64,000 bases of DNA from Notolepis coatsorum (lineage: Eukaryota > Chordata > Actinopteri > Aulopiformes > Paralepididae), in contig OZ020589.1 in NCBI GenBank assembly GCA_963971535.1, forward strand, positions 68,301,239 through 68,365,238, in the 5' to 3' direction. The position numbers and the translations under genes are program-made. The notes under the pieces were generated by a model that was given only the letters and a program-made list of their open reading frames with translations, ran no database searches and was not told where the DNA came from. Of this stretch, positions 20,768-32,283 are shown piece by piece; positions within the stretch are counted from its first letter, which is position 1, and every line of letters begins with the position of its first letter.

Positions 20768-22087
20768 GGGTGTACAGTGCGATATATATGTAGCACGTGC
20801 GACACTGACGTCAGTCTGTGCGATGAAAGGATTGACTTCAATAGCACTGGTGCGATGGCCCGCGATGGCCCGCTATCCACTTGGTACTTGTAGTCTTGTG
20901 CGATTAAATACAATGTCCCTTCTGCGTAAGACTCCATATATCAAACACCAAATCCCATAATCCCTAGCGAACAATATCCCGCGAGTTGCGAGCAGTGACT
21001 CATATCCGCTCGGCTCAGATCACAACACAGCAGGACTCGTCTCAGCAGCAGCAGCTCGTCTCAGCAGCGTTTGGAACGCGGACATTGAAACAGAGCTAGT
21101 GGATATTGTTGTCGTGACCCAAAACAAATCCCTGCTGTTTTATTCGGCAACGGGTCAAATGCATATAACATGCTTTGCAATCCTCGCGTCATAAAGTCCT
21201 AAATGAACGTTACGTTAGCATGAGCTTACAACAAGCTGTTTGTTCATAGCCATATAGAGAGAACAGCAGACGGGCAGAGTGAGGAGGCGGGGGCAGACAT
21301 TCTCCCTTCTCTGTGTGTGTGTGTGTGTGCGTTTGGAAAGATCACATGAAGTCAGACGAGTATATTATATTGATAGTAAATGTACTGAGGGTGGACAGAT
21401 AATGTTGATATTTAAACATAAAAAATACAATACAAAATAAATATTCATGATCATGCAACATAAAACGGTTGCGTGTTGTGAGTTCCAAAACATTTAACTT
21501 AAAGTTTAAAGCTCAATATATCAAAACGTGGCACTTTACAGTGAACAGGAGGTCTACTATGTGTATTAAAAACAATAGATTGTTTTTCCTTTAAAAGTCT
21601 GGAAGAGGTCAAAAATAAAAATGTCAAATGATATTTCCGTTGCCTTTTTTGAGTTGATCTAATGTTACTGATTGTGTTAAATGGGCTTATGTTATGATAT
21701 CGTCTCATATGGATTGCAGGCACCTGCATCGTATCATATCGTGGCATATATCAGCAAATATCGTATTGTTGTCCAAAGAATCTATATCGTATCGTGATGA
21801 AACTGGTGATTCCCACCCCTAGTAGAGTCCATACACCCAACACCAAATCCCATAATTCCTTACACGTAACGTGTCTGGCTGTGTGATGTCAACTTGTCAG
21901 CATAAAATGACAGCCAAACATGGCACTGCAACTAAATAACACAAATACAATACAATAGGCACATTTGTGACTGTTACAAATATAACACATTTTATACTTG
22001 TGCTACAAGATTTTGGCCTGTGCTACAAAACGATCAACCTCTGTAGCACCAGTGCTATGTGCAAAAAAAGTTAACGTACAGCCCTGT
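20768..22087. mobile_element. hAT-like element with CAGGGGTGTAC ends
   Basis: Left CAGGGGTGTACAGTGCGATA, right inverted AACGTACAGCCCTG; TGTGACA occurs at both junctions. Removing it restores a continuous LINE-A copy, which supports the limits to within a few bases. It holds a relic of the 7547-8385 hAT family. Confidence 0.6.
20960..21821. mobile_element. Relic of the 7547-8385 hAT family
   Basis: Contains CCCTGCTGTTTTATTC, ATAGATTGTTTTTCC and ends AACTGGTGATTCCCACCCCTA, as in 7547-8385. The left inverted end is missing. The flanks on both sides share ACACCAAATCCCATAAT (20945 and 21840), so a local duplication accompanied the insertion or deletion. Confidence 0.55.
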
Positions 22088-22196
22088 GACATAAACGGTA
22101 TTCAAATATACAATACTGTTACCCCTAGATCCTGACAGAGTATATACATATGATGGGGATGGGACTGTACATTAGGAGGGGGTGGGTGGGTGGGAG
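22088..22196 (-). mobile_element. LINE-A 3' end, part 2
   Basis: Continues the copy begun at 20531: minus-strand LINE-A sequence with AATACTGTTACCC and the GTACATTAGGAGGGGGTGGG tract seen in other copies (25530, 26290, 49590). Confidence 0.65.
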
Positions 22197-22207
22197 GAAA
22201 GTTAATC

Positions 22208-22289
22208 CGTTGTCGGCAGGATTCGAACCTGCACGGGGAGACCCCAATAGATTTCTAGTCTATCGCCTTAACCACTCGGCCGCTCCAGT
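22208..22289 (-). pseudogene. tRNA-Ser(AGA)-like pseudogene
   Basis: The minus strand reads GGCCGAGTGGTTAAGGCGAT, then an anticodon arm with ACTAGAAAT, the Ser variable arm GGGGTCTCCCC and T-arm GCAGGTTCGAATCCTGC. Length (82 nt), box A, box B and anticodon AGA fit tRNA-Ser. The 5' acceptor strand (ACTGGAG) does not pair with the 3' strand (CGACAAC), and no T-run terminator follows, so it is probably non-functional. Confidence 0.8.
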
Positions 22290-22382
22290 GTAAAACAAAG
22301 ATATCCAAATGGTTTATTTCTCTTCCACCACGAAGTCTTTCTTTACAGAAGTGGTCCTAAAGCTATTTTCCTAAATATTCAC

Positions 22383-22612
22383 ATCACTACTACAAGGTAA
22401 GAAAACTGTATTTTCCCAGTCTCCAAAATCACCGCGACTCGACACATGAAAATTCCTCCACACTGGAAAGCCGTAAATCAACTTGCCGGTTCTTTCCACA
22501 GCAAAACGATAGGCAAGGCACCCTGGTCTAGAAATGCAGGCTTCAATCTATGTTGTTTAGTCTATCTGTTCAGTACTGCTCAGCACTGTTTCAAGATGCA
22601 AACTGACTGTTC
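22383..22612. repeat. 227-bp direct repeat, copy 2
   Basis: Near-identical to 19007-19233. Here it is followed by a LINE-A 3' end, while copy 1 is followed by a (TTC)n repeat, so both copies end at or near the same base. Confidence 0.85.
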
Positions 22613-22641
22613 TGAGAGAATTGTTGAATATATAGATTATC

Positions 22642-22790
22642 CTGATGAATTGAAAATGGGGGACCTTGATGTAAACAAGACGAAAGTCTTTCTCTGGTCT
22701 GCATCCCCTTAACAATTGTGTGTATTGAGCTGTACTGTATTGTACCCATTCTGCAATCTGTTAATAAAGTTTTCAATCAATCAAGCCTGC
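22642..22790 (+). mobile_element. LINE-A 3' UTR fragment
   Basis: GAATTGAAAATGGGGGACC through CCATTCTGCAATCTGTTAAT to an (AATC)n tail: only the last 150 bp of LINE-A. Confidence 0.85.
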
Positions 22791-23149
22791 ACCGGAGGAC
22801 CTCGATCAAGACTGGTTTGGTGGATTTGTCTTGATATTATGAAATGGGATTTAGGAGTGAACATCAACTAGGCCTATGTTTACTTTAGGAATTTGCTGTG
22901 TTGTGTGATGGTGGTATGACTGGAAGGAACACAAACTAATCAATAGAAATAAACTGGTCAATAGAAACAATGGGACGGAATTAGCTGTTTTAAATATTAT
23001 ATCGTTCTTTATCATTATTTGGTGGGGAGGATACCTTTTTTTTTCTTTCTTTAAATCACTCAAGGGTCAAGGAAAATGTATTTCTGCCAGTGCCAGAGGA
23101 AGGGTCACACGTTTTTATTTCAGAGCACTCTAATAGCACAGTGTCCCCT

Positions 23150-24272
23150 CATTCTGGCATCCAATGTAATTAAAAAAAAAGTCAACCAACGAACTAGATT
23201 CTTGTACCGGATCTCCTCTCTGGTAAACAAGAATACCCTGAAGACTCTGGCAGGAGCACTCATTCAAGGGTACTACGACTATGCTTGCACCTCATGGTAC
23301 CAAAGCACCTCAAAGGTGCTAAAAACAAGATTACAAACATCACAAAACAAACTGGTCAGACTACTACTTGACCTTACTCCTAGAACCCATCTCACCCCTG
23401 CCCACTTTTACTACCTAGGATGGCTTAGAGTAGACGACAGAGTACAGCAACTTGCAATGGGCCTGGTCTACAAGATACACTACACCACACAGGTACCCAT
23501 GTACATGTCAAAATACTTCCCAACGGTAAGTGAATACCACGACCACAACACCAGAGGGAGCTCAACAAATCATGTTAAACCCAGATTCGGCTCAAACAAG
23601 GGACTAAACATGTTTCGCAATTATGCCACATCAATGTGGAACGCCCTATCCAAAGCTGTAAAGGAATGTGAATCCCTACCCACATTCAAAACCGCTCTTA
23701 AAGAGCACAATACGAGAGGCTGCTATTCGAAACTGGCCACCATAAATGTCCAAACCCTCCCACGCCCTCCTAATACAGTCTCCTCCCCACCGTATGTATA
23801 TATTCTCTCCCCACCATATGTATATCTGTATATTTCTCACCCACCCACCCGCCCCCTCCTAATGTACAGTCTCCTCCCCACCATATGTATATATTCTCTC
23901 CCCACCGTATGTATATTTCTCTCCCACCCACCCCCTCCTAATGTACAGTCTCCTCCCCATCATATGTATATATTCTCTGTTAGGATCTATGGCTATGGGT
24001 AACAGTACTGTATATTTGCATATCGTATATGTCACAAATGTAACAGTACTATATACCTGTATGTCATGCATGTCCCTATGCCATAAATGTCATGATGTCA
24101 TGTATGTTGTGTATGTCATAAATGTCACTGAATTGAAAATGGGGGACCCTGATGTAAACAAGACAAACGTCTTTCTCTGGTCTGCATCCCCTTACCAATT
24201 GTGTGTATTGAGCCGTACTGTATTGTACCCATTCTGCAATCTGTTAAATAACGTTCTCATTCATTCATTCTA
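23150..24272 (+). mobile_element. LINE-A copy with RT C-terminal region
   Basis: An open frame from about 23157 to 23730 encodes the C-terminal end of the LINE-A RT polyprotein: NTLKTLAGALIQGYYDYAC, LVRLLLDLTPRTHLTPAHF, GSNKGLNMFRNYATSMWNAL. A tandem stretch (23775-23975) of ACCGTATGTATATATTCTCTCC-type units and the standard 3' UTR with an (ATTC)n tail follow. The family belongs to the CR1/L2/Rex1-type non-LTR elements; the exact clade is not assigned. 5'-truncated within the region after the YADD-type box. Confidence 0.85.
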
Positions 24273-25429
24273 AATAACATGGTGGAAGTATCCATTTAGT
24301 GGGGTTTTAGTATAGCTAAGTTAGATAAACTAGATGATTCTGGCAGTGGCTATTCAACTAGGACATTTCTCATATGAAAGGCAACGCAAATTATTAATCC
24401 GAAGGTGGCAACTATGAAGCCAAAGAAGGTGGCTTGTGTAAAACGGTTATATTTACTTCGTCTAACGTTAGCATGAATGTGACAGGGCCACTAAGTTACT
24501 ATGGGCTGGTCTATAACCGTAACGTTAAGCTAACGTTAGGTGTTGGGAAGAAATACTACAATAGCTAACGTAAGCTAGGTTTTAAAGGTCTACAATTGAA
24601 TCTATCTAAACCCCACCTGACATTGAATCATCAGTTGTTTAGTAACGGCCATGGCACGGAGCAGGACTGCGTGGATCTAACATGACCGGCACTAACAGCT
24701 GCAATGTCCAAACTCTTTTGATAAAGTAACGTTAAGTGCCAGTAGCTACAGCACCTGCTACGACTGGATGGCGCGCTAATAGCACACAGCTAACGTTAGC
24801 CTGCTAACTTAGCAAGCACGGTTGGCAAAAAAAAGATAATAACACAATAAGAAAATATCCAAGTAGCGTAATATTAAATGGGTACAAATGACATTAAATA
24901 GCTCGTGATATGAAGAACCCGAATGAATTAAATTGACCTAATAGCATGTAAAAGGTAACAATTTACCCAGCTAACGTTAGCTAGCTAAAAAAAATGAATG
25001 AACTGGTCACTGTCATTAGCTTGCTGGCTAACGTTAAACTATCAACATGTCGTGTCAAGAAGATGGAGAATGATTGAGTGCATGCAACAAACCTTGGGTG
25101 CTCGGTTATTACCGAAAGAATATACAATTGTGCTGGCCACGCTCAGGCAATATTCTAGAAAGACCCTTTTCTGCGTTTGACCCACTTCGATTATAGTAGC
25201 GGGGTATCGAGGCCTGATAAAGAAGACATACAGATCGTCGATGACAGCCGGTGTTGTGCCGGAAAAGGACTGCACCCCACGTGAACGCGCAAAACTATTT
25301 TTTTAGGTCCGCTAGGGGGAAATGTTGGTCTGTCAGTCACTAAGTAGTTATAAAGTGCACCAATATTACGTATTATTGTGATTGTACCCGTTTCATATTT
25401 ATGTAGTTTCATATTAATGTACTTATATA
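24273..25429. other. Mostly unique sequence without a recognisable gene
   Basis: Contains several GCTAACGTTAGC-like words and a GGTGTTGTGCCGGAAAAGGA segment (25245) that recurs at 28820. No exon with good splice sites and known family was found. It could hold regulatory DNA or an untranslated first exon of clgn, but nothing shows this. Confidence 0.4.
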
Positions 25430-25718
25430 CAAAACCGCTCTCAAAAAGAGCACCTACGGGAGGTTGCAATTCGAAACTGGCCCCTGTAAATATCTGAACC
25501 CCCCTCCTAATGTACAGCCCCCCCCCCCCTCGTATGTATATATTTACTGTTAGAATCTGTAACAGTACTGTATATTTACATATCTTGTATGTCACAAATG
25601 TAACAGTACTGTATGTCATGACTCATCATGATTAGATTATTATATCTGTATGTCATTATGAATTGAAAATGGGGGACCCTGATGTAAACAAGACGAAAGT
25701 CTTTCTCTGGTCTGCATA
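25430..25718 (+). mobile_element. LINE-A fragment, 3' truncated
   Basis: Starts in the last coding residues (a decayed NRSQKEHLREVAIRNWPL-like end) and runs into the 3' UTR, stopping abruptly after TCTTTCTCTGGTCTGCAT without the final 90 bp. A deletion or a later event removed the end. Confidence 0.75.
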
Positions 25719-25991
25719 ACAACAAGTAGATGAGTTCAGATAGCTATAAAGGGAGATATTGGCACAATGCGAGGTCGAAACAAATTTATTACACAATACA
25801 CCACATATTATAAGTCTCTTGCACATTGTATACAGTTTATATCTTTAGGCATAGTGTTAGCAGCCTTAGGGTCTCAGATGCAAGAATATCGAATTGGGTC
25901 AATGTCAGACTTTGCTATCCGGTATTAGGGAGGGCAGCGTGATTTCGAAACCTTGCCGCATTTCTGGCAGACGCTCTCTGATTGGCACTGA

Positions 25992-26514
25992 CTGACTGAT
26001 TGATTGAATTGATTGAAAAGTTTATTAACAGATTGCAGAATGGGTACAGTAGGCTACAGTACAGCTCAATACATACAATTGTTAAGGTGCAGACCAGAGA
26101 AAGACTTTCGTCTTGTTTACATCAGGGTCCCCCATTTTCAATTCATCATAACATATATGACATACATGACATACAGATAGACAGTACTGCTACATCTATA
26201 CATTTATGACATATCAGATTTGCAAATACAGTACTGTTTGTGATACAAAAAGTGTCCAGAAAAAGAGTGTATATACATTTGACGTAGAAACTGTACATTG
26301 GAGGAGGTTGGGTGCAGGGGTGGGGTTGGTGGGTGGGGGCTGTACATTGGAGGGGGGGGGGGGGCACTGTACTCTGTACATTGGAATACTGACAAAGCCA
26401 TACTTGGTAATTTACTGTACAACTGGCTTAAGACATTTGTAGGGGCCAGTTTCGAATTGCAGTCTCCCGTAGGTGTTCTTTGAGAGTGTTTTTGAAAGTG
26501 GGTAGTGATTCACA
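25992..26514 (-). mobile_element. LINE-A copy, minus orientation
   Basis: Runs from a TGATTGAATTGATTGAAAAG tail to the coding end (ESLPTFKNTLKEH in the minus frame). The flanks carry GCTCTCTGATTGGC(C)ACTGAC on both sides, a target duplication of about 20 bp. The same target sequence flanks the copy at 47271-48141. Confidence 0.82.
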
Positions 26515-26589
26515 TTGACGCTCTCTGATTGGCCACTGACGCGTTTGCCCAATCGCGTGACGAGCTGTGTCTTTGCCCATTTCCACGTC

Positions 26590-27060
26590 AAACAGCCTGC
26601 AAACTACCTGGCGTTCTATCGCCATGCTCTAAGTCTTAAGACAAACTCTAACCTTAACCAACTTCGAAAGAGTGCCTAAGCTTAATAATAATAATAATGC
26701 ATTTTATTTATAAGGCGCCTTTCAAGGCACTCAAGGTCGCCGTACAACAATTTAAAAACAGTTAAATTCACAATCACAATCCATTAAAATATAAAATCAG
26801 ACAAAAAAATTTAATCGAAATAACCGTCGAAAGAACTTGCCGTCACGCTCTAAGACAAACTCTAACCTTAACCAACTTCGAAAGAGTGCCTAAGCTTAAC
26901 CAGTGTAGAAACAGGCGTCGGCCAATCAGAGAGCGTCTTGCCAGAAATGCGGCTAGGTTTCGAAATCACGCGGGAGGGCAGTCTTATTTCGGCAAGGCCC
27001 TGCTAAAAGAGGACTGCCCCACTAACTCAGGATTGCAAAGGGTGATGATGACAAACTTTT
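26590..27060. repeat. Dispersed repeat with TTCGAAAGAGTGCCTAAGC segments
   Basis: AACTCTAACCTTAACCAAC plus TTCGAAAGAGTGCCTAAGCTTAA occurs twice here (26643 and 26858) and, inverted or diverged, at 45840, 46180 and 48230. Adjacent CCAATCAGAG and TTTCGGCAAGGCCCTGCT blocks also recur. It seems to be a foldback or MITE family, best preserved at 45735-46371. Confidence 0.6.
26690..26822 (-). mobile_element. LINE 3' end with (ATT)n tail
   Basis: Read on the minus strand: GTACGGCGACCTTGAGTGCC, TTGAAAGGCGCCTTATAAAT, then (ATT)n. This AAAGGCGCC...AATAAAATGCATTATTATT arrangement is a common fish LINE 3' terminus; its family was not determined. It interrupts the dispersed repeat listed for 26590-27060. 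Confidence 0.6.
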
Positions 27061-27198
27061 CAGGACCTAGAGTAGAGGTCATCAGATGCAAGAATATCAA
27101 ATTGGGTCAATGTCAGACTTTGCTATCCTGCGTTAGGGGGGGGGGGGGGGGGGGGTCTTATTTCGGCAAGGCCCTGCTGAAATATGACTTCCCCCCCC

Positions 27199-27390
27199 CT
27201 AGCAAGATAAGATAAGATATTCCTTTATTGATCCCCTTGGGGGAAATTCAGGCATCATAGCAGCATGGGGGAGGGGGAGGTACAGGTAGTAAAAACAAGC
27301 AGTGTAAACAATATAACAAATCAATATAATTAACTAACTAACTAACTGAAATATACAGTATTCACATAAGGTGCAGTATGCATGAGGTAG
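27199..27390 (-). mobile_element. Rex1-like LINE 3' end (tentative)
   Basis: AAGATAAGATAAGATATTCC followed by TTTATTGATCCCCTTGGGGG is, on the minus strand, GGGATCAATAAAGGAATATCTTATC..., a 3' terminus familiar from Rex1-type fish LINEs. Only the end is present; the family name is from memory. Confidence 0.5.
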
Positions 27391-27761
27391 TATTATTGTC
27401 CTTTTAGGTTCCTAGTTAGGAGATAGGAGATGCAGTCAGATTTCAGTTAGCACCTGCAAAAATCAAGAGATGTAATGATATCTGCATTGCGTGGAAAAAT
27501 GCACTCACAAAGGTATGGAACATACTGAACCGAACACACTATTGTTTATTTACACAGAAATAAGAGAGAATCTATGAGAAATTATCCAGCCGTGTGTGTG
27601 TGTTTAGGGGACTTTCAGCCGAACAGGATAATGAAAAAATGATCCCACTAAATGGCCAGACGCGTCTTATGGCGACATCTACAATTACCTCATTGAGTCT
27701 CCAGGTAGACTAATGTTTATATTTAAGTGCAGTGGTCTGTAGCCACTCACACTACCACGAC

Positions 27762-28062
27762 AAGCTCCCCCCCTCTGATGGAACAGTCCAGGGCGGGTGT
27801 GCGTGGCGTCACAATCCGTGGGCAATCTGCACATGTGCATGGGGAATAGGTGCTTAAAAATGGGCTTTTTCTCTGCCGATTTAGTTCTGATCGATTAGGA
27901 ATGGGTCGCGCCGTGTTCAGGAAACTCAGGCGCATAAAAGTCTATTCGATCATGTCTCTAGCACCCCCACAGCCGTATCTGCAACCACTTACATCACGGC
28001 TCTCATCCACATTCATTCATATGCTCCCCCCGCTCTCTCCTCCCCGATTTCAGAATCCCGGA
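27762..28062. repeat. 300-bp dispersed repeat, copy 1
   Basis: From AAGCTCCCCCCCTCTGATGG to CATTCATTCATATGCTCC this stretch is nearly identical to 45456-45757 in the same orientation. No inverted ends or coding were recognised. Confidence 0.85.
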
Positions 28063-28088
28063 AGTGTTGCGGTGGTCTGTAGTCTTTT

Positions 28089-28328
28089 TTTTTTTTTTTT
28101 TTAAACTTTGGCCATTCCTCTGGCTCTTCTTGCGTTTATCGCTTTTTCTCTGGTCAAGAATGACCGACAGAAACAGGTTGAATGGGGGTACAGATGGGGG
28201 GAAGACACTCTGAGAAAGTTACGGCTTTGTCCGGGAATCGAACTTGCTACCCCAGATCCGTGACGAGCACGGTTGTCCCCGGCGCCAAAATAGCGCTCGA
28301 GGTACGCGGTGAGCTACTGGAGCTCCCC
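28089..28328 (-). mobile_element. tRNA-derived SINE with poly-A tail and TSD
   Basis: The minus strand begins with a tRNA-like head: box A-like TAGCTCACCGCGTACC and box B GTTCGATTCCC, and ends in an A-run (plus-strand T-run at 28085-28102). GGTCTGTAGTCTTTT occurs on both sides (28074-28088 and 28329-28343), a 15-bp target duplication. The body resembles no fish SINE I can name. Confidence 0.85.
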
Positions 28329-28334
28329 GGTCTG

Positions 28335-28812
28335 TAGTCTTTTACCAACACACTTGCAGTTCCGTGTTCGGGTTCCGCGATCTGATTGGCCGCGCGTTTA
28401 GTTCAGTTAGCTGGATAAACTGCATGGCCACACCCTCGCAAAGAAATCCCAGCTCGCTTTCTGAAATAATTCTCACAGTCTAGATCCCATTATACCATTC
28501 TGAATTATGTTTTTGTGCTTCGTTTTTCTAGAGGGGGCTTTTGAAATGTAAAATAATAGACCTAAAATGCTGATACTAAATTGACTTTGTCCTAAATAAT
28601 GCACGTTATATATACGGCGCTCGCGAGGTGCGATATACACATTATAGTTAAACTCGTTCAGAATAAGTAGATCAAAGGCTTGCAATTGCTCATTAATTTT
28701 CTCAAGTCACGTCCACGTCATCAAATCAAACAGCGCATCTCCTCAAACATTTTAATCCCAGTTACAATATCACAATAACACGGAACTGCAAGTGTGTTGG
28801 TAAAAGACTACA
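28335..28812. mobile_element. MITE with 34-bp perfect inverted ends
   Basis: TAGTCTTTTACCAACACACT continuing to CCGTGTT is exactly inverted at 28779-28812. The SINE at 28089-28328 inserted into the left inverted end, so the true left limit lies near 28081. No coding. Confidence 0.78.
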
Positions 28813-29070
28813 CGCTCCCCGGTGTTGTGCCGAAAAAGGACTGCACCCCACATATTTTGTTCAGTTTTTACAGAGTTTCAACAATCATTTGTAGCTGGTG
28901 TAATTACAAAATAGCCTTTAATTCAGTTTCTTGAAAATGTCCTGATATCCAACAATAATTACTATAGTGTTTAATAATAGCTGTTCCAATCATATGTCCC
29001 AATATTATTGAGACACACGTGCACGAACGACATCCACCATGGATCCAGACATTTATAATGCTGTGTGTCG

Positions 29071-29290
29071 CTATAAATCAAGTGGGAGTTGATGAGCAAG
29101 GTAGGCTATAAAAACAGTTACATTCATTTTTTTAAAGTCCGTAATTAAGAGTTTGAACTTGTCTAATGTTAAAAGGTTTTGGAGCCCTAGCAAACATTGA
29201 AGCTCGTTCCATTTGTGGGTTGCGTTAAAACTAAATGTTTTTACCAGTTCTTTACTCGAGGGACCTCCAGTGCCAATCACTCATGTGAGC
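29071..29290 (-). mobile_element. LINE RT C-terminal remnant
   Basis: The minus frame encodes KTFSFNATHKWNELQCLLGL and QNLLTLDKFKLLI. A TFSFxAxxxWNELQ...LxTLxxFK motif is the usual C-terminal end of CR1/Rex-like LINE polyproteins. Nothing upstream of it is preserved; the adjacent L2 starts at about 29388 on the other strand. Confidence 0.5.
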
Positions 29291-29387
29291 CTGTGTTATA
29301 ATTGCAGATTTTATATTTGAGCCTAATAAAGCTATACTGTACATAAGCTGGGATGTGGTTATATAGGCTACTGAGGGGGATGAGGGG

Positions 29388-32283
29388 TTGGGCGGTTGTC
29401 AACTGCCCCCTGGACCCCTGCCACCCCAAATGACGCCTGCTGTGGTCTCTTCATTACTAGATGCACTGGCCTCATGACATCTCCTTCATGGGCTACAAAC
29501 CTAACACAACTCCCAGAACTGTCACTCTCCTCCCTCGAATATCATGCAATATCTGTCTCTAATCCTTTCAATCTCACCATTGTTACACTCTATCGCCCTC
29601 CAGGTCCCCTCGATCACTTCATAGATGAGCTGGACATGCTTCTAAGCTCCTTACCGGAAGATGGTACCCCGCTCCTTCTATTGGGCGACTTCAACCTGCC
29701 TGACTCATCTCAGTCGGTCCCAGTGGTCTCCCTCCTACAACAATTTGACCTGACTCCCACTGCCATGCCTCCCACCCACAAAGCAGGCAACTCCTTGGAT
29801 CTCATATTTTCCCGTAACTCCAGCATCATTAACACCACGGTAACTCCCCTACATGTATCTGACCATTCCTTCATATCCTTCTCACTAACTCTCATGCTTA
29901 ACCGAAAGGTCTTCACCCCAACTCAAACCGTCTCACTCAGACGTAACCTGGCCTCCCTATCCCCCTCCACCCTCTCCTCTGACATAATATCCGCTCTACC
30001 TTTGAGTGACACCTTCTCTGCTCTCCCCACAGAGATGGCAACCTCCACCCTCCTCAGCCCTTGCAACCTCCTTTGACAAGCTCTGTCCCCTCGTTGAGAA
30101 ACCTGCCCGCCGTTCCCCACCCAGTCCATGGCTGACGGATGCAGTGAGAGAACAAAGACAGGTCCTGAGAGCGGCTGAGAGGAAGTATAGAAAGTCACGC
30201 CTCACTGCTGACATCGACACATATCACAACCTCTTGTTAACATTCTCCAAAACCATTACTAATGCCAAAGCTTCTTTCTTTCACCATAGGATCGAGGCCT
30301 CTGCCAAGAATCTACGCAAACTGCATGCTACCATGTCCTCCCTCCTCACTCCCCCCCCCACCCCCTCCTCCCTCATCTTTTTCTGCCGAAGACTTTGCGA
30401 TCTTCTTTGAGGAAAAAGTGGAGAACATCCGCAGCGCCTTCTCCCAACCCCCACCCATTCCAAACGCTGAATCGAGAACCTCATCCTTCACTCTGTCATC
30501 TTTCTCCCCCATTACAGAAGCCAAGACCCTGACACTGGTAACGTCGAACCGTCCGACTACATGCCAGCTGGACCAGCTACCCTCCCCACTCCTCCAGACC
30601 ATAGCACCGGACATCCTCCCATTCCTAACTGCAACCATCAACTCCTCACTCAACTCGGGGGTGGTCCCCACCTCCCTAAAACAAGCCAGAGTCACGCCCC
30701 TCATAAAAAAACCAACCCTGAACCCCACCGTCATAGCCAACTATCGTCCTGTCTCTCTTCTCTCCTTTCTTTCTAAAACACTTGAACGTGCTGTATCCAA
30801 CCAACTTACTGCTTATCTCTTACAGAATGACCTCCTAGACCCCAATCAGTCTGGCTTCCGGACTGGCCACTCCACAGAAACGGCCCTCATTGCGGTCACA
30901 GAGGCACTTCACTTAGCAAAAGCGAAAGGCCTCTCCTCTGTCCTGATTCTCCTAGATCTATCTGCAGCCTTCGACACAGTCAACCATCAGATCCTCCTCG
31001 CGGCCCTCGCAGGAATGGGAGTGGCTGGATCTGCGCTGACATGGCTGACATCATACCTCAACGACCGCTCCTACCAAGTGTCATGGAGAGGGACTCTGTC
31101 GGCCACCCGCCCCCTCCGGACGGGTGTCCCCCAGGGCTCGGTCCTAGGACCCCTTCTCTTCTCCCTCTACACTAAATCACTGGGTAACATTATCACGTCT
31201 CATGGCTTCTCATATCATTGTTATGCCGATGATACTCAACTCTTCCTCTCCTTCCCTCCCTCAGATATCCACGTCTCTGAGCGGATCTCGGCCTGTCTGT
31301 CCGACATCTCCGCCTGGATGACGACCAACCACCTCAAACTGAACCTAAGCAAAACAGAATTGCTCCACCTGCCGGCCAAATCCTCCCCCCTGACCGACCT
31401 CTCCATCACAGTCGAGAATGCAGCTGTGACCGCGTCCCCGACCGCCAAGAACCTTGGTGTTGTCCTCGACGACCAGTTGAACTTCTCTGCTCACATCGCA
31501 GCGACAACCAGAACCTGCAGATTCCTCCTGAGCAACGTCAGAAGGATACGCCCCTTCCTGACAAAAGAAGCCACCCAACTCCTCGTCCAATCAACAGTCA
31601 TCTCCCGCCTCGACTACTGCAACGCACTGCTAGCTGGCCTCCCGGCCACTGCCACCAAGCCTCTTCAACTCATTCAAAACGCAGCGGCCCGCCTGATCTC
31701 AAACCTACCGAAGTCGGCCCATGTCACCCCACTTCTTAGGGACCTGCACTGGCTCCCCATTGCTGCACGTATCCGCTTCAAGGCCCTCGACCTAGCATAC
31801 CGTGCGGCAAAGGGAACCGCTCCCGCCTACCTCCGGTCAATGGTCTCTAACTACACACCCTCAAGACCCCTACGCTCTGCATCTTCTGGCCGCCTCAGAC
31901 CTACTCCTATCCAAGCTCCCGGAGGGTCATCAAAGAGAAGCCGCCTATTCTCAGTCCTTGCCCCACAATGGTGGAATGAACTACCCATCCCAGTTAGGAC
32001 AGCCGAATCCCGTCCAATCTTTCGCCGTCGACTAAAGACTCACTTCTTCAACCATTATCTGAAATGATTCATAAAAAAATAAAAAAGAAGATCTAACCCT
32101 GACTAACCTTACTGTCATGCACTTGTCCTAATAAACTAACCTACACTGTAACACGCAACACGTTGATGAACATTGTTACTCAGCTGATAGAGTTGTACCC
32201 TTCTTGCTGTCTTGTCGTACAGAACTTGTAAGTCGCTTTGGATAAAAGCATCAGCTAAATGACTAAATGTAAATGTAAATGTA
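29388..32283 (+). mobile_element. L2-clade LINE, near full length, RT frame open
   Basis: The first frame (29396-30076) is the C-terminal part of an apurinic endonuclease (YRPPGPLDHFIDELDMLL, LLLGDFNLPDS, SDHSFISFSL). Frames then shift near 30060 and again in the C-rich tract at 30350. From there an uninterrupted frame to 32067 carries the reverse transcriptase: IANYRPVSLLSFLSKTLERA, LDLSAAFDTVNHQILL, GVPQGSVLGPLLF, YADDTQLFL, LDYCNALLAGLP, LHWLPI. The 3' UTR ends GTCGCTTTGGATAAAAGCAT and (ATGTAA)n, a well-known fish L2 terminus. The 5' end of the endonuclease is missing, so the copy is dead but young-looking. Confidence 0.93.

Noticed and set aside
22208-22289. Functional tRNA-Ser gene
   Set aside because: The 5' acceptor strand cannot pair with the 3' strand and there is no T-run terminator.
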